Shown here piece after piece: positions 35,408 to 46,023 of a stretch of 64,000 nucleotides of DNA. The translations under genes and the position numbers were made by a program. Source of the DNA: Cylicocyclus nassatus (Eukaryota; Nematoda; Chromadorea; Rhabditida; Strongylidae). Where the stretch lies: the NCBI GenBank assembly GCA_958299035.1, contig CATQJL010000223.1:76959600-77023599 (forward strand), written 5' to 3'. The notes below the pieces were generated by a model. That model ran no database searches and was not told the origin of the DNA. It worked only from the letters and a program-made list of their open reading frames with translations. The first letter of the stretch is position 1, and each line of letters starts with the position of its first letter.

Positions 35408-35857
35408 TCATTGAGTTCCGGTCCCACGGATTTGTTCTAATGTAGGTCTGAAGAACTGAGGGTTAGATGATGTCCATTGCCATTGCATTCGCGGTGTAAA
35501 AACCAATTCACAAAACATCAAGACTTTCGAATTCTAGATTTTCTGACTGTTAGGATTAGAAAGCTTTGAATGCTAACATGCATAAAGTTACAAAAGCATG
35601 TAAAGCTATAGCAATCGGAGACTTACTAAGTTGGATGCCTCTCTCACTTTGCCTTGCTTTCTGCAGAACTCTTTGAATCCTTGTTCAAGATTATCAATGT
35701 CAACTGCGTCAAGTAAAGGCTTTTCGTCTATAATTCTATTCCACCAATAATAATCACAATATGTGGCACAAAAGACTGGAACCTAAATTGTTCTTATTAC
35801 TACCGATCAAACGCTTGAAAAATTTCAACTTACAATTAAGAAAAAGTAACGCAACAT
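35408..35857 (-). CDS. Candidate small secreted protein, three exons
   Basis: On the minus strand, ATG at 35857 opens exon 1 (35857-35834). A 51-bp intron (GTAAGT ... AATTTAG) leads to exon 2 (35782-35627, 52 sense codons), which ends at a perfect GTAAGT donor. A 93-bp intron ending TCTAG leads to exon 3 (35533-35408), stop TGA. All junctions are phase 0, giving 101 residues. The first 15 residues (MLRYFFLIVPVFCAT) look like a signal peptide; the rest is rich in aromatic and charged residues (DYYWWNRIIDEKP). I do not recognise the family. Exons 1 and 2 are well supported by splice sites; exon 3 is less certain. ATTCAG immediately before AATG could be a trans-splice acceptor, which is inference. 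Confidence 0.45.
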
Positions 35858-36149
35858 TCTGAATGGTGCCCGGCTGTTCGACCGCTATAAATACTAAACT
35901 GCGCTCCAAAGATCAAATAGGATATGGTGCTGACGTGCGCGCTCAGAGGCTGTTCGCTGGGACGATGTGAGGTGCGTCATGCGTCATGTGTGGAAATGTA
36001 TTATTACTTGTACAATAATTAATTCGAATTAATTTTGTGACCGCAAGTGCATACTTCATAACATTTTCTTTTCAAATAACGACATTCGCCACACTTTTTT
36101 ACGAATTGTCCACATCTATTTAAAAAAAACAATACTTTTTTATCTTTTA

Positions 36150-37097
36150 CTAGCTGGCTTACCCGGCTCCGCCGTATCCGGACCAAACTTGGCACACATA
36201 CACTTCGGGCCCCGGCGGGTGTCACAGTCCACTTTTCGTTATCGATCGATGTCGATTTTACCGATTTTTATCGATTTTTTTGCAGAGTTGACCTGCAGGG
36301 CTAGGAGTTGGCACAGGGGGAAGTGAGCATGGGGGTTCCGAATACAATATTAGTTTTCAGAATTATCGATTACTTTTATTGATCTTATCGATTTTTTGTA
36401 AATTTTGACATGCGAGGCTGGGATTTTGCACAGGGGGGTAATCGAGCATGCTGATTACGAACACGATATTAGTTTTCAGGATCGTCCATTACTTTTATCG
36501 ATTTTATCGATTTTTTGAAAATTTGAGCTAGGGGACTGGAATTTGGCACAGGGGTGTAATCGAGCATGCTGATCACCCCCCTTGGGGATGATCAGCATGC
36601 TCGATTACCCCCCTGTGCCAACTCTCAGCCCTCTAGCTCAAACTTTGCAAAAAAATCGATAAAATCGATAAAAGTAATCGATAATCCCGAAACCATATTG
36701 TATTCGGGATATGGTTTGTATTCGGAATCCCCATGCTCGATTACCCCCCTGTGCGAACTCCCAGCCCCGGAGCTCAAACTTTGCAAAAAAAATCGATAAA
36801 ATCGATAAAAGTAATCGATAATCCTGAAAACCAATATTGTATTCGGGATCCCCATGCTCGATTACCCCCCTGTGCCAACTCCCAGCCCCGTAGGTGAACT
36901 CTGCAAAAAAATCGATAAAAATCGATAAAATCGATATTGATCGATGACGAAAAGTAGCCTATGACACCCGCCGGGGCCCGGAGTGTATGTGTGCCAAGTT
37001 TGGTCCGGATCGGTTCAGAAATGGAATTTTCTATTCGGAACATACGTACACACATACATACAGACAGACAAACAGACATTCAGCTTTATATATAAGA
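36150..37097 (-). mobile_element. Non-autonomous Helitron with inverted minisatellite, 948 bp
   Basis: On the minus strand the 5' end TCTTATATATAAAGCTGAAT is at 37097 and the 3' end CTAG at 36150, flanked by A and T. Near the 3' end is a GGCGGAGCC hairpin. The body is a head-to-head array of units of about 118 bp (each with TCGATTTTATCGATTTTTT, GGGGCTGGGAGTT and GGTAATCGAGCATG) that reverses orientation near 36585. The frames at 36.57-37.08 kb are read-through of this repeat. Confidence 0.85.
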
Positions 37098-38852
37098 TTC
37101 TTTCTTTTTCGTCCTTTTTCCTTTAAACGATATTTTGACATCTAGGCCCGGATCAACCTTTTTGTGCAAAATCTATGTTTCAACCTTGAATATGTGTATA
37201 TTCTCAAGTAACTGATATCAATCAAAACCTCACGCATTGCAAGCGACATGTTACTACATTACGGTTATCAGACATGATTCTAGTCAAAAAAAGCAAGTTT
37301 TTATTTCAATGAAGCATTGAGCTTGCAATTAGCCGTTACTAACAAGCGATGATCAGAGAAAAGATTATGAGCCTGTTTGCAAACTACCATACACTTCAAT
37401 TCTGTCACCAAAAACCTCAAAACTTTTTAATTGATTTACAATTCTGAGAAAACTGCTTATCAAGTCTTGATTTCTATCTTCAATAACATATGTTTGTGTC
37501 TAATAAACTGCAAAAAGGTTATTGAAGGTGGAATATATACCATCCTGTGAAACGCTAATTTCAAATATGCCTTGCTTGTCTGCTTCCTAGACGGAGTTAT
37601 CAGAGTTTACAAGATCAAAAAATTGAATACTCAAGTGTGTTGCAATTTTTTTCCAAGCGTTCAAATGAGTGGCGAATACGAGCAAAATATTGCATAAAGT
37701 TTTCTAATAATTATCAGTGTTCCATTCAAGCGCGTGGAGAAATGTTACGACTACTTTCAACCACTCGCGCATTCAATTTTTTGCTTTAACAGACTGCTTT
37801 AACAGATTTAAAATCAGCGTTTCGTGTCCTCCAAGGTATAGAAATAACATTTCAATTAACTATACTTTCCTTGTGAGAGGGTTATAATGTTATTGATAAT
37901 TTTTGAGACAAATTCTAGTTCAAAGGCGGTGTTGAATGTTGCATTGCAATTTTATCCCATATCGATGAAGCCTTGCATAAGCCTTGAATGTAATGCTCTG
38001 TGGGTGTAATTTAAGTTAGAGCTAATTCTTTAATTGGATTAGTCAGTTGAAAAGCTAAATTTGCTAACAATCAAAGAATGACTACATTTCTCTGGCTGAT
38101 CTATGTTTGGTCATTCAAGAGCCTTTTTCGATTTTCTCTTGAACACGAAGTTTTCAGAAACTGATGATTACTGGCTAGAACATTTCCTCTTGTATTTTTG
38201 TATCGTTCGGACTTCGGGCTAAGCAAATCATGCTCTACAAGATGTCTTTTAATTTGTCATCTCAAATTCAGAGAAGTTGAAGCAAGATGTTAGAACTTCC
38301 AAATGCCCAAAAATTTGAAAGCATAGTTTCTTAGTCCAAAAAGCTTCCTGCGGACCTCCCATTTGCTCACGTACACTCCTTTAAAAAATTATGACTGCAA
38401 GTGCTGTATCTTTTGGGAGGCTAAAAAAATGGGAAAAGAATATGATGTTTTTCGCAAGCATTGCTAGGCTGTTCTCATATATCCATTTCCCTGCTACAAC
38501 CTTTGGAAGTATGACTATGAGATTTTGGCCATTTACAAGCTTTACTTTCCGGTAATATCGAATTTGTCATGATGCACCAGGAAACGAATTTCTGTTTTCT
38601 TCGTAAATTCAACCCATGTTTTCTCGATTTTAGTTACGGAACAAATTTAGTAACTGTACATATCTATGTCTGAAGTGAAGAACGTATTGCGAGCGAGCTA
38701 AAATACCAGAATTTTACAGGCAGAGTCGATTTTCTGATTTTCGCCAATATATAATAAGAACTTGTGGCACAACTTGATAACTATTATCATCTTTGATTTG
38801 TTCTGAAGACTTACTTGTTCGTTTATGAATGCGCTAGATTTGCTATCCTACG
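37098..38852. other. Mostly unassigned; family K copy inside
   Basis: About 37540-37835 is bounded by GTGAAACGCTAATTTCAAAT and the complementary AAATCAGCGTTTCGTG, matching family K. The rest is AT-rich with no coding signal that I can support. 38.55-38.75 kb vaguely resembles the end of repeat R2. Confidence 0.35.
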
Positions 38853-39002
38853 ATGTTGAGCCGTACTCTTTTCGCCTCAAACGCGTGCTTACCATCGCTG
38901 CGGATTGCTAGCGAAGCGGACGTTTCATCGCGCGGCTGCCTTGTTCATTCCGCGAAACCCATCTATGGTTGTCTACCTTTTCAAACCAAACCTGTGCCTT
39001 AA
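38853..39002 (+). CDS. Possible first exon with a mitochondrial-type N-terminus
   Basis: ATG at 38853 opens 49 codons starting MLSRTLFASNACLPSLRIAS, Arg/Ser/Leu-rich without acidic residues in the first 20, as in mitochondrial presequences. Base composition is more GC-rich than its surroundings. No convincing donor or downstream exon was fixed (a GTATAA donor near 39.08 kb after TTCAG is one option). It could equally be a chance frame. Confidence 0.2.
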   Translation: MLSRTLFASNACLPSLRIASEADVSSRGCLVHSAKPIYGCLPFQTKPVP

Positions 39003-41649
39003 CTACCACGCAGAATCATATCATGTGTTTGTCTTTAAGTCTGGCTTCAGACTGTTCCGAAACTTACGGATCGGTATAAACCGAGCCCAAAGCAAACGGG
39101 CGTGCTTATGTTGCTATTTCGGTATTTTGTTTCTCAAAAGTATCGTGATTGGAAAAACAGCAACGACCTTACTTCAGCCTCACTTTTCTTTCGTAATTTT
39201 TGTATAACTCTCTGCGCATCTTAGAAGTTATTTGCAGAAAGCTGTGACCAACCCACATTAAACTTCCCAGCGTGCTAAGCGATACTTTCTTGATTGATGA
39301 TATTATTCGAAAAAGTCTGACAGAGGACAGCTCATAAAGTAATGCATAGTGTACTCATAGTACATTTTGTAAAATGCACTATGAGTGCACTATGCTTTGG
39401 ATCTTAAAGGCTTTACAAGCTGTGAACGACTGCTATCAAGCTAATGGTATCGTTAGATGAAAAACTGCAATACACACAATCTCTTACATAGTTGCATGTC
39501 GCGTTGTGTAATGTGTAGATATATCTCCTTGCACGCCCGTATTTCAGTTATGGTTTGGAATATTTGACGGATTAGAGCTGCTCCGTCTTATCTGTAAACT
39601 AGGAAAGAGTGTGCTTTCAGTGTGGCACACAAAAAAAGCATGAATTTCGAAAAAAAATCCCTTGAGCACATATTCATTGAAAAATTCACATGTTAAGCTA
39701 CAATATCTGGAAGATTAGTTGAAACGAATGTTCAGAGATTCTTTACAGAGCTCATAGGGCAGCTCTCACAAAGACTTCTTGCTCTCATGTTTTCAATTTT
39801 TGGGCCTTTACATGGTATCAAACTTGAGGTGCAAAATTCGCGGTCTCTACACTTTTTCCTAATACTGTGAGATGAGGCAGAACACAAACACCTTTGCATT
39901 AGAAAGCTTGGGTCAGAAAATTAACAGTAATACAGTTAGTCCTTTCTGAATCTTTATCGAAATCGTATAGCATGATATTGCGACTGGGGGTTTATAGTTT
40001 ATAGTTCTCTTTTGATTGCATTCTGGTCTCAAATAGGTAAGGTCAGCGGTTAAGCTTTCAGCATTTGAGATTAGTAAATCCTTCATTGATCATTTTACTC
40101 AAAAGGCGGTCATCGTCTTTGTATTATATCTAACAAGATAAGCACGTTTAGTCAGTGGTCCTTTTAGATGGTTGTATGCCATATTGGAGGGCATAAAACG
40201 CTGAATTTCAAATTTGCCTTCTAATCTGCGGAACTCCCATGGACGATGAGTTATGAGCGTTTATCAGAGCCAAAAATCGAATGTACAAGTGGGGTCAAAA
40301 CAGATGTGATATTTTTTCCAGCGTTTTGATGAAGCAGTGTTATCAAAGCACTTCATTCGATAGATACTCCAAAATAAGAAATAGAAGATTATTACTTCAT
40401 TTGAGGGATAGTAAAATTATAGAACTCATTTAATCCCAAACGCACTTTTAATTTTTGCCTTCGGTAAACGCTCATGACTCCTCGTCCATGAAAGAAAGCT
40501 CCGCAGATTAGGAAGGCCATGCTCATTATACGTCTTATTTGAAAAGGCCACATTACAACAAGTCTTTGAGGACTGTCACTCCATAGCGCGCACGCCGTGC
40601 TCGAATTTTATTCCAAACAAAACTCCGGTGCGAGGAGGGGGGGGGGGGGGAGAGTGAAGGCAGATACATGACTCGATGCCTTAAGACATCGCAAAAGGAG
40701 TGCTGGTCCATGTTTTATCAACGTCGTGCGACATTGCTTCGCGAAAAATTGGCGCTGATCGTATCTCGCTTCCATCTTTTCAAACATTCGCAGTTGATTC
40801 GACCGCAGAAGAAAGTTATGTCGCGACAGAATCTGCCAAACTCAGCCAAAGCTCTCGCGAAAAATTCCGGATACGGTTATTTTGATCGGGAAGTCACTGG
40901 CGCGAGACAAGTAATTCACCCGCATTTTAGCAAATTGGAAGAAAATATGAGCTTGAAGGCAGTTCTGGGCAAATCTTACGTATGAGGAATCTTACGTCGA
41001 AAATAATTCTGAGGCCTTAACTAACAAGGAAGAGTTTCCAAGTCAGCTCGACCAAACCGTAGGGGTCATACATCACCGTGACGGACTTGAAACGCTGATT
41101 CCAAATCTACTTTCCTTTTCTGCGGAACAACTCTCCAAAGAAACTTATGGGCTATTGAAAGTCTAAATTTGTCCATATTTGAAGTAGCTCAAAATTAGCT
41201 AAAAATTCTGAAACAATGTTCCAAGCTCGTTACGCTGGTATATGACTCATTCGAGTTGGCCGAGCTGACATGGGAATCTTCCTTGTAAGACACTGCCCAA
41301 GCGGCAGTTCAGATGGTATTCTATTGCCACCACGACCCATCAGTCTCGCTTGGGTCCTCGCGCGAGAGCATGCAAGCAGCAAATTGTCCCTTAATACGAT
41401 TCTGGGGCCCAGTTTGGAAGCGAATATCTCAGCGGGGTGAACGATTCGCGGTGCCGCTTGGGGAGTTTTGGTAAGGGCTCCAAGAAATTTCTTTCCAAGT
41501 ATAAGACTCCCATACGTCCAAATTTGCCTGAACGCTGCCTTTGATCAACTCAGTGATGTTGTGGTACCTAATTACGGCACAACTTGCGCTCATCACTGTC
41601 TTTTGAAAACTCTGTTAAATGCGTTTGTACTCATGTTCCCGAGCTTATA
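39003..41649. other. Mostly unassigned; palindrome and family K copy inside
   Basis: 39344-39395 is a 52-bp palindrome (GCATAGTGTACTCATAGT and its near-complement, centre TTTTGTAAAA). 40188-40550 is a family K copy (GGCATAAAACGCTGAATTT at the left; arms share ACTCATCGTCCATG and its complement). A poly-G run lies at about 40.64 kb. The 105-codon plus frame at 40668-40985 contains GAAGAAAGTTATGTCGCGAC, similar to sequence inside the 6-9 kb fold-back element, so it is probably repeat-derived. A partial K end lies at 41.09 kb. Confidence 0.4.
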
Positions 41650-42064
41650 CTACTCAATAGTATTCAAAAGGATGTCTGCTGAAAACTTTTTAGCATTTGT
41701 ACGCAATGAAATAAGCCGCATCAATTCTTTAAGCTGTGTAGGAGTGTAAAAAAACAAAATGCATGAGTAGAGAGCAAGGCTGTGAATTGATGCACTCGTT
41801 CTGATGAACATGATGCTTATGAGACAATGTTCAGTTAAAACTTCAGTAAGAAAAGCTGACTTGCGACAAAATCTTAATCTTTGGATTTTTTTCGATTTCA
41901 TCTTCGTCGTCTTCACTTCTCCTGATGTGGACTGCATCGGGGTCCATTGTAGTTGTGCAATTGATTTTCCTAAAATATGGTGTCATTTTGGACCTGATGT
42001 GGATAGAATGAACGATACCGCCGGTGAAAGCGTTCGTTTCAGGCTTGAACTTATAAGCGTGCAT
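41650..42064 (-). CDS. Candidate small host gene, two exons
   Basis: On the minus strand, ATG at 42064 opens 68 codons to 41861 (GTCAGC donor). A 127-bp intron ending in CTACACAG leads to a 27-codon exon (41733-41650) ending TAG, in phase 0: 95 residues. Exon 1 has an acidic patch (SEDDEDEIEKNPK); the junction lies in a likely amphipathic helix (KIKILSQ then LKELMRLISLRTNAKKFS). A stop lies in frame upstream of the ATG. The donor is not ideal but the two exons read as one protein, and the sequence is unlike any repeat here. Family not recognised; nuclear or cytosolic by composition. Confidence 0.45.
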
Positions 42065-42079
42065 GTCTCCCCTTAATTG

Positions 42080-42336
42080 GAAATATACAGTAAGTTTCGA
42101 CTCGCTTTAGGCGGAAAATGGACTGGCGGGAGTCCGCCTCGCAACAGCTCGCGCCGTTTCGCAGCTACAGTATATCCTATCGTGCTGAGAACCCATATCT
42201 GCGTCTCTTCAATCTCCTTAGTCTTTGCTCGGCAAAATGCCAGCGCTATGCGCTCGCGGAGCCTCCAGCGATAAGCATGCGCTGCTCCACGTAGAATGTC
42301 TCGCCTAATCCGGGATGAAACCGACTGTATGTGCAT
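42080..42336. promoter_or_regulatory. GC-rich block upstream of the 41.6-42.1 kb gene
   Basis: An unusually GC-rich stretch immediately 5' of the candidate minus-strand gene, open in both directions (minus 42336-42073, plus 42077-42274). It may be promoter sequence, an additional coding exon (minus frame includes EIEETQIWVLSTIGYTVAAK) or a GC-rich repeat. I cannot decide between them. Confidence 0.25.
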
Positions 42337-44820
42337 ATAGAAATATATATTTATTAGAAGACTAGATAAAAACCTATAGTGCCTTTCTTAATTTCTACTC
42401 GAGTTATTCCACTTTTCTGCTTGGCACTGCTGCTTCTTTAATTTGAAGTTGTTGTTAGAGAAGATACCATATATCTATATTTTGCCATGTTAGCGTTCTC
42501 GATGTTGTGGGTTATTGCTATTCCCGAGAAAACTGGAGCGTAGAACGCAAAATACACTTGCGCTTGACCTTAAAAATTAAGCATAAGGCCTAAGGCATAC
42601 CTCTCGCGATTTCGCGAAATCGCCACATCCTCGCGACTTGGCGATTTGCCAGATATCTAGAGATTAAGCATGGAGGTTCTCAGATGCATGGGTGGTAGAA
42701 TCCGTAAATTGTAACAAACGCAGCAAGTCTGGCTCAAACAAAGTGCGTTTACGACCAGCTATGGAGAGTCGTTGCAGTGCCAAATCGCGCGGCGACTATA
42801 ATCGCATGAGGTATGCCTTAGGCCTAAGGGCAACGTCGATTGCAAAAGTATGCAACTCTTTACGCCTAATAAAGTTCGTTGTGGTGTAAAGGAATAGGTA
42901 CATCGCTTCAGTACTTGTAACGAGAATGATGAATGCTTTTCCTTCCCTTCAATTTCGGGTGCATTCTGCGTTCTTAGTTGTTTTCCCTCTTACTTTGTAT
43001 GTCTCTGCTCATCTTCTTATCAGTTTGCTTTTGATCTTACCCAGGGAATGGTCAGAAATCGAAGTGGCCAACTCAAGCAAGCAGCATACCATTAGTTGCA
43101 GCATAAAACGATGACTCTAAAACTGTCTTCCTTGTCTGCAGAGCACTTTTGTTGACAAAATTATAAGCCTTTAAAGGCCATTATTTTGCTAAGAAATTAT
43201 GCATGTGAAGAACAAGCTTAGCCATACGAAGCCATTCTTAGCTCAGTGTTGGAGCAAATCATGCAACTAGGTCACTTCATATAGTCCGTACCTAGATATG
43301 AGCTAAAAGAGCAATAATGTGCCTCATTTCGCAATTCTTGATTACGGTTTTTTTTTGCTAAAGCAACTCACAACTTCGCTTACAAACGCTCTCTGCAAAT
43401 ATGGAAGACATTTGAAATCAGCGTTCCATGCTGCATCAAATGATATGCAGCTTTGATGGATTGGCCACTTCAACTTCTGACAATACCCTTGTTAGGATGT
43501 TTTCTTCTACTGCAGTTTATGTGAGTAACATATCAATTTAGACTGCTGTGAATAGCCTGTTTTTGTTTCTCAATTGCAAAAAATGAATTTGCACAGTTAA
43601 GAGCAATATCACGCATGTCTGCAGCTTCTTGCTGCTTGAATGTCGGCACTCAAATTACTTCTGCTTTTCGCCTGCCTTAATGCAAAGCCGAAATTCGAGA
43701 ACCTTACATGACCATGGAAAGTTCCAGAAGGCAAGCCTAAAGATTTCTCTGCCTGAAAATGTCGCAATAACTCAATGGTGAGTGGATCTTCAATCGCCTG
43801 ATTAGGAGTTTCCCCGCCTCTAGTTTAAAAATGGGGTCATTCGAGTGTTTCTTGAGCTGTTCAAGGTACTATGATCATATTCATCTGATAATGTTTGATG
43901 TATATGAAAAAAGGTTGATCACTGATGAGCGCCACGCTTACGGTGAAAATTCGATACCCTACTGTACATGGGAATTGTGGCTGATTTTGAAACAATAGAA
44001 TGCTGCTTATTTCTATGTTGATACAAAGGAAAATGGTTCATATATCATACTAGCTGGTAGCCCCGGTCACACCCGAGGCTTCAAATTAGTTTAGCTAACA
44101 GAACGTGTGACATTACGCTTCTAAACTCCTTCAAACATGCGCAGAAACGCTCTGAGACGAGTTATCGCATTCTTCCGAATTTAAGATTGAAATGAATTCT
44201 ACCATTCTTGCTTAAATGATTATGAAAAAATGATCAGTTGAAGCATGAATAATTCTAATTTTTTTAGATTTAAGTAAACAAATCAGGAAGGGCCCAGTGA
44301 ATCGCCGCCGGGGTCGAAAACATACTTGTACGAAATTTTAGCTTAATCGGTTCAAGGCTGGCGTTTCTATAACGAACGAGCAACTAACGAACATCCTCAC
44401 AAACATTGAAATTGCCTATTTAAGACGACAAGTAATCGCACACTAAAAATATGCTCTCTTTTTCAAGGCGTTCCATTCCACATTAAACAATTGAAAGACT
44501 CTTGTTAAACGAGAAAGATTTGAAAAAACACTTTATGACTCCATTTCCATTATGTTGCAGCATACCGAAAACGATGATGACGAGGCTATTCAAGATTTGC
44601 TGCAATTTTCGATATCGAGCACAGAAAGTCTAGATAGGATTGCCAGACCTCCCTAGGTAGTATCAAAAATACTACTTATCCATTGGTGTTTTCCTATTTG
44701 AAGTATGCAATTCTTTTCAAAATCCAGAATCCCACGCTGTTTTTTTTTCAGATTTTTCACGCTTTAAGACTATCCCCACAAAAGTGACGCAATACGAAAC
44801 ACCTTTACAGTTCTTCCATC
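42337..44820. other. Mostly unassigned; two inverted-repeat elements inside
   Basis: 42585-42830 is bounded by GCCTAAGGCATACCTC and its complement GAGGTATGCCTTAGGC, with internal palindromes such as CGCGATTTCGCGAAATCG. 43098-43432 is a family K copy (GCATAAAACGATGAC and GAAATCAGCGTTCCATGC). A 23-codon plus frame at 43640-43711 encodes a signal-peptide-like MSALKLLLLFACLNAKP, but no donor follows. No other coding sequence is seen. Confidence 0.4.
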
Positions 44821-45059
44821 TGTCAAGTGTACGAGTTAATTACTCTCGTCACTTGATCCCTCTACCCTTGTTTCCTGCTTCTTAACAGAACAAATCTTGA
44901 CTAGATGATTTTATCATTATAGCATATATATAAAATTGGGGGACATAATTGGGGAGGGGACCACCGAGCACCCGGGGAGTGCCAGCTCATCTGGAGATTC
45001 CGGGCACCGCCCAGTTGGCGTGGAGACTGTCGGACCATCTAATTATCTGCGTCTCGACA
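44821..45059 (-). repeat. 3' LTR
   Basis: 239 bp with TGTC...GACA ends, on the minus strand the downstream LTR. It differs from the 5' LTR by a single base (G versus A at about 45009 / 55923). CATC at 44817-44820 is the target duplication. Confidence 0.95.
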
Positions 45060-46023
45060 TGTCCATTCCATCGTAAAGCTCGTCCCGAGCTTTCATTTTT
45101 GACCATGGCTTCGGGAACGAATTCATCATAACATTTGATCATCTCGGAGTTTACACGTTGATCATTTGACCATCCTCAACCATGCTGTCATCACTGTCAT
45201 CATTATCGATCGCTCTGTCGTCGTCATTGCATCATTGATCGAGCTCTTTCATACGTCGACTCATCATTGATCGATTTTTTTCCATATCATCGTCATCTTT
45301 ATCGATTGATTGCCGGACAATTAATGGCGCTGCTTGCTCGTGCATTGATCATCTGCGATTAGCATTCATCTTCGAAAACCATTCATCTTTTTCGTTGCTT
45401 TCGTGGGGATCGAACTTCATGGCTGGGTTGCATCTGCTGGATCGCGTCTTCACGTTGTTTAGAGGAGGAGCCGGTAAGAGACAAGGTAAACAGAAGGGCG
45501 AACGCCAGAAGGCGAAGCGCACGCTCCCGTACGTCCCGTCAATAAAGTAAAGCTCGTCCTCGAGCGGAAGACATAAGAATTACGTTGCAGAATAGGATAG
45601 TTATTCAATACGGATTTGAATAAGAGGATCATTTCCATGGGGATATGGAGGAGGGATGAAATCACACGCAATAAAATGATATAAACAATACAAAAAGTAA
45701 AAAAATCAGATGTAAAACATGAAATATTGAACGAAAAGATAGAATGTGTCATTCTATGTTTTCGCTGCTCACAAATATTGGCATATATGCATTGAAATTT
45801 CACAACATTTGGTTTTCGAGTTTACAACTCAAGAGGAAACAATTTCCTAGCGTTGCTCAGAAGGGCTTGAAGAAAAAAGTGAAGTTTAAAAGCGTTCTTC
45901 GACCCGCCAATCGAAGAATTCTTTCTATTTATAGTGCGTATGCTTGCGGCAAACTTACTTTGTACCAGTAGCCGCTGCGTAAATGAGATTTTTTGTGAGG
46001 TTGCTACTGGCACCTCTCACTCA
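45060..46023 (-). other. Retroelement 3' untranslated region
   Basis: 964 bp between the integrase stop and the 3' LTR without coding potential. It contains several ATCATTGATCGA-type words (about 45.17-45.32 kb) and AAAGCTCGTCC repeated at about 45.07 and 45.55 kb. No envelope gene is present here, the place where one is expected in env-bearing Ty3/gypsy elements. Confidence 0.7.

Noticed and set aside
36566..37079. Frames with repeated WELAQGGNRAWG and FIDFIDFF units, here and at 49.3-50.2 and 63.5-63.8 kb, as repeat proteins
   Set aside because: They are read-through of the 118-bp Helitron minisatellite and appear in several frames on both strands.
42073..42336. An 87-codon GC-rich minus frame as a stand-alone gene
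   Set aside because: The GC-rich block is open on both strands, and the frame neither joins the neighbouring candidate gene in phase nor shows a domain; kept only as an uncertain GC-rich feature.
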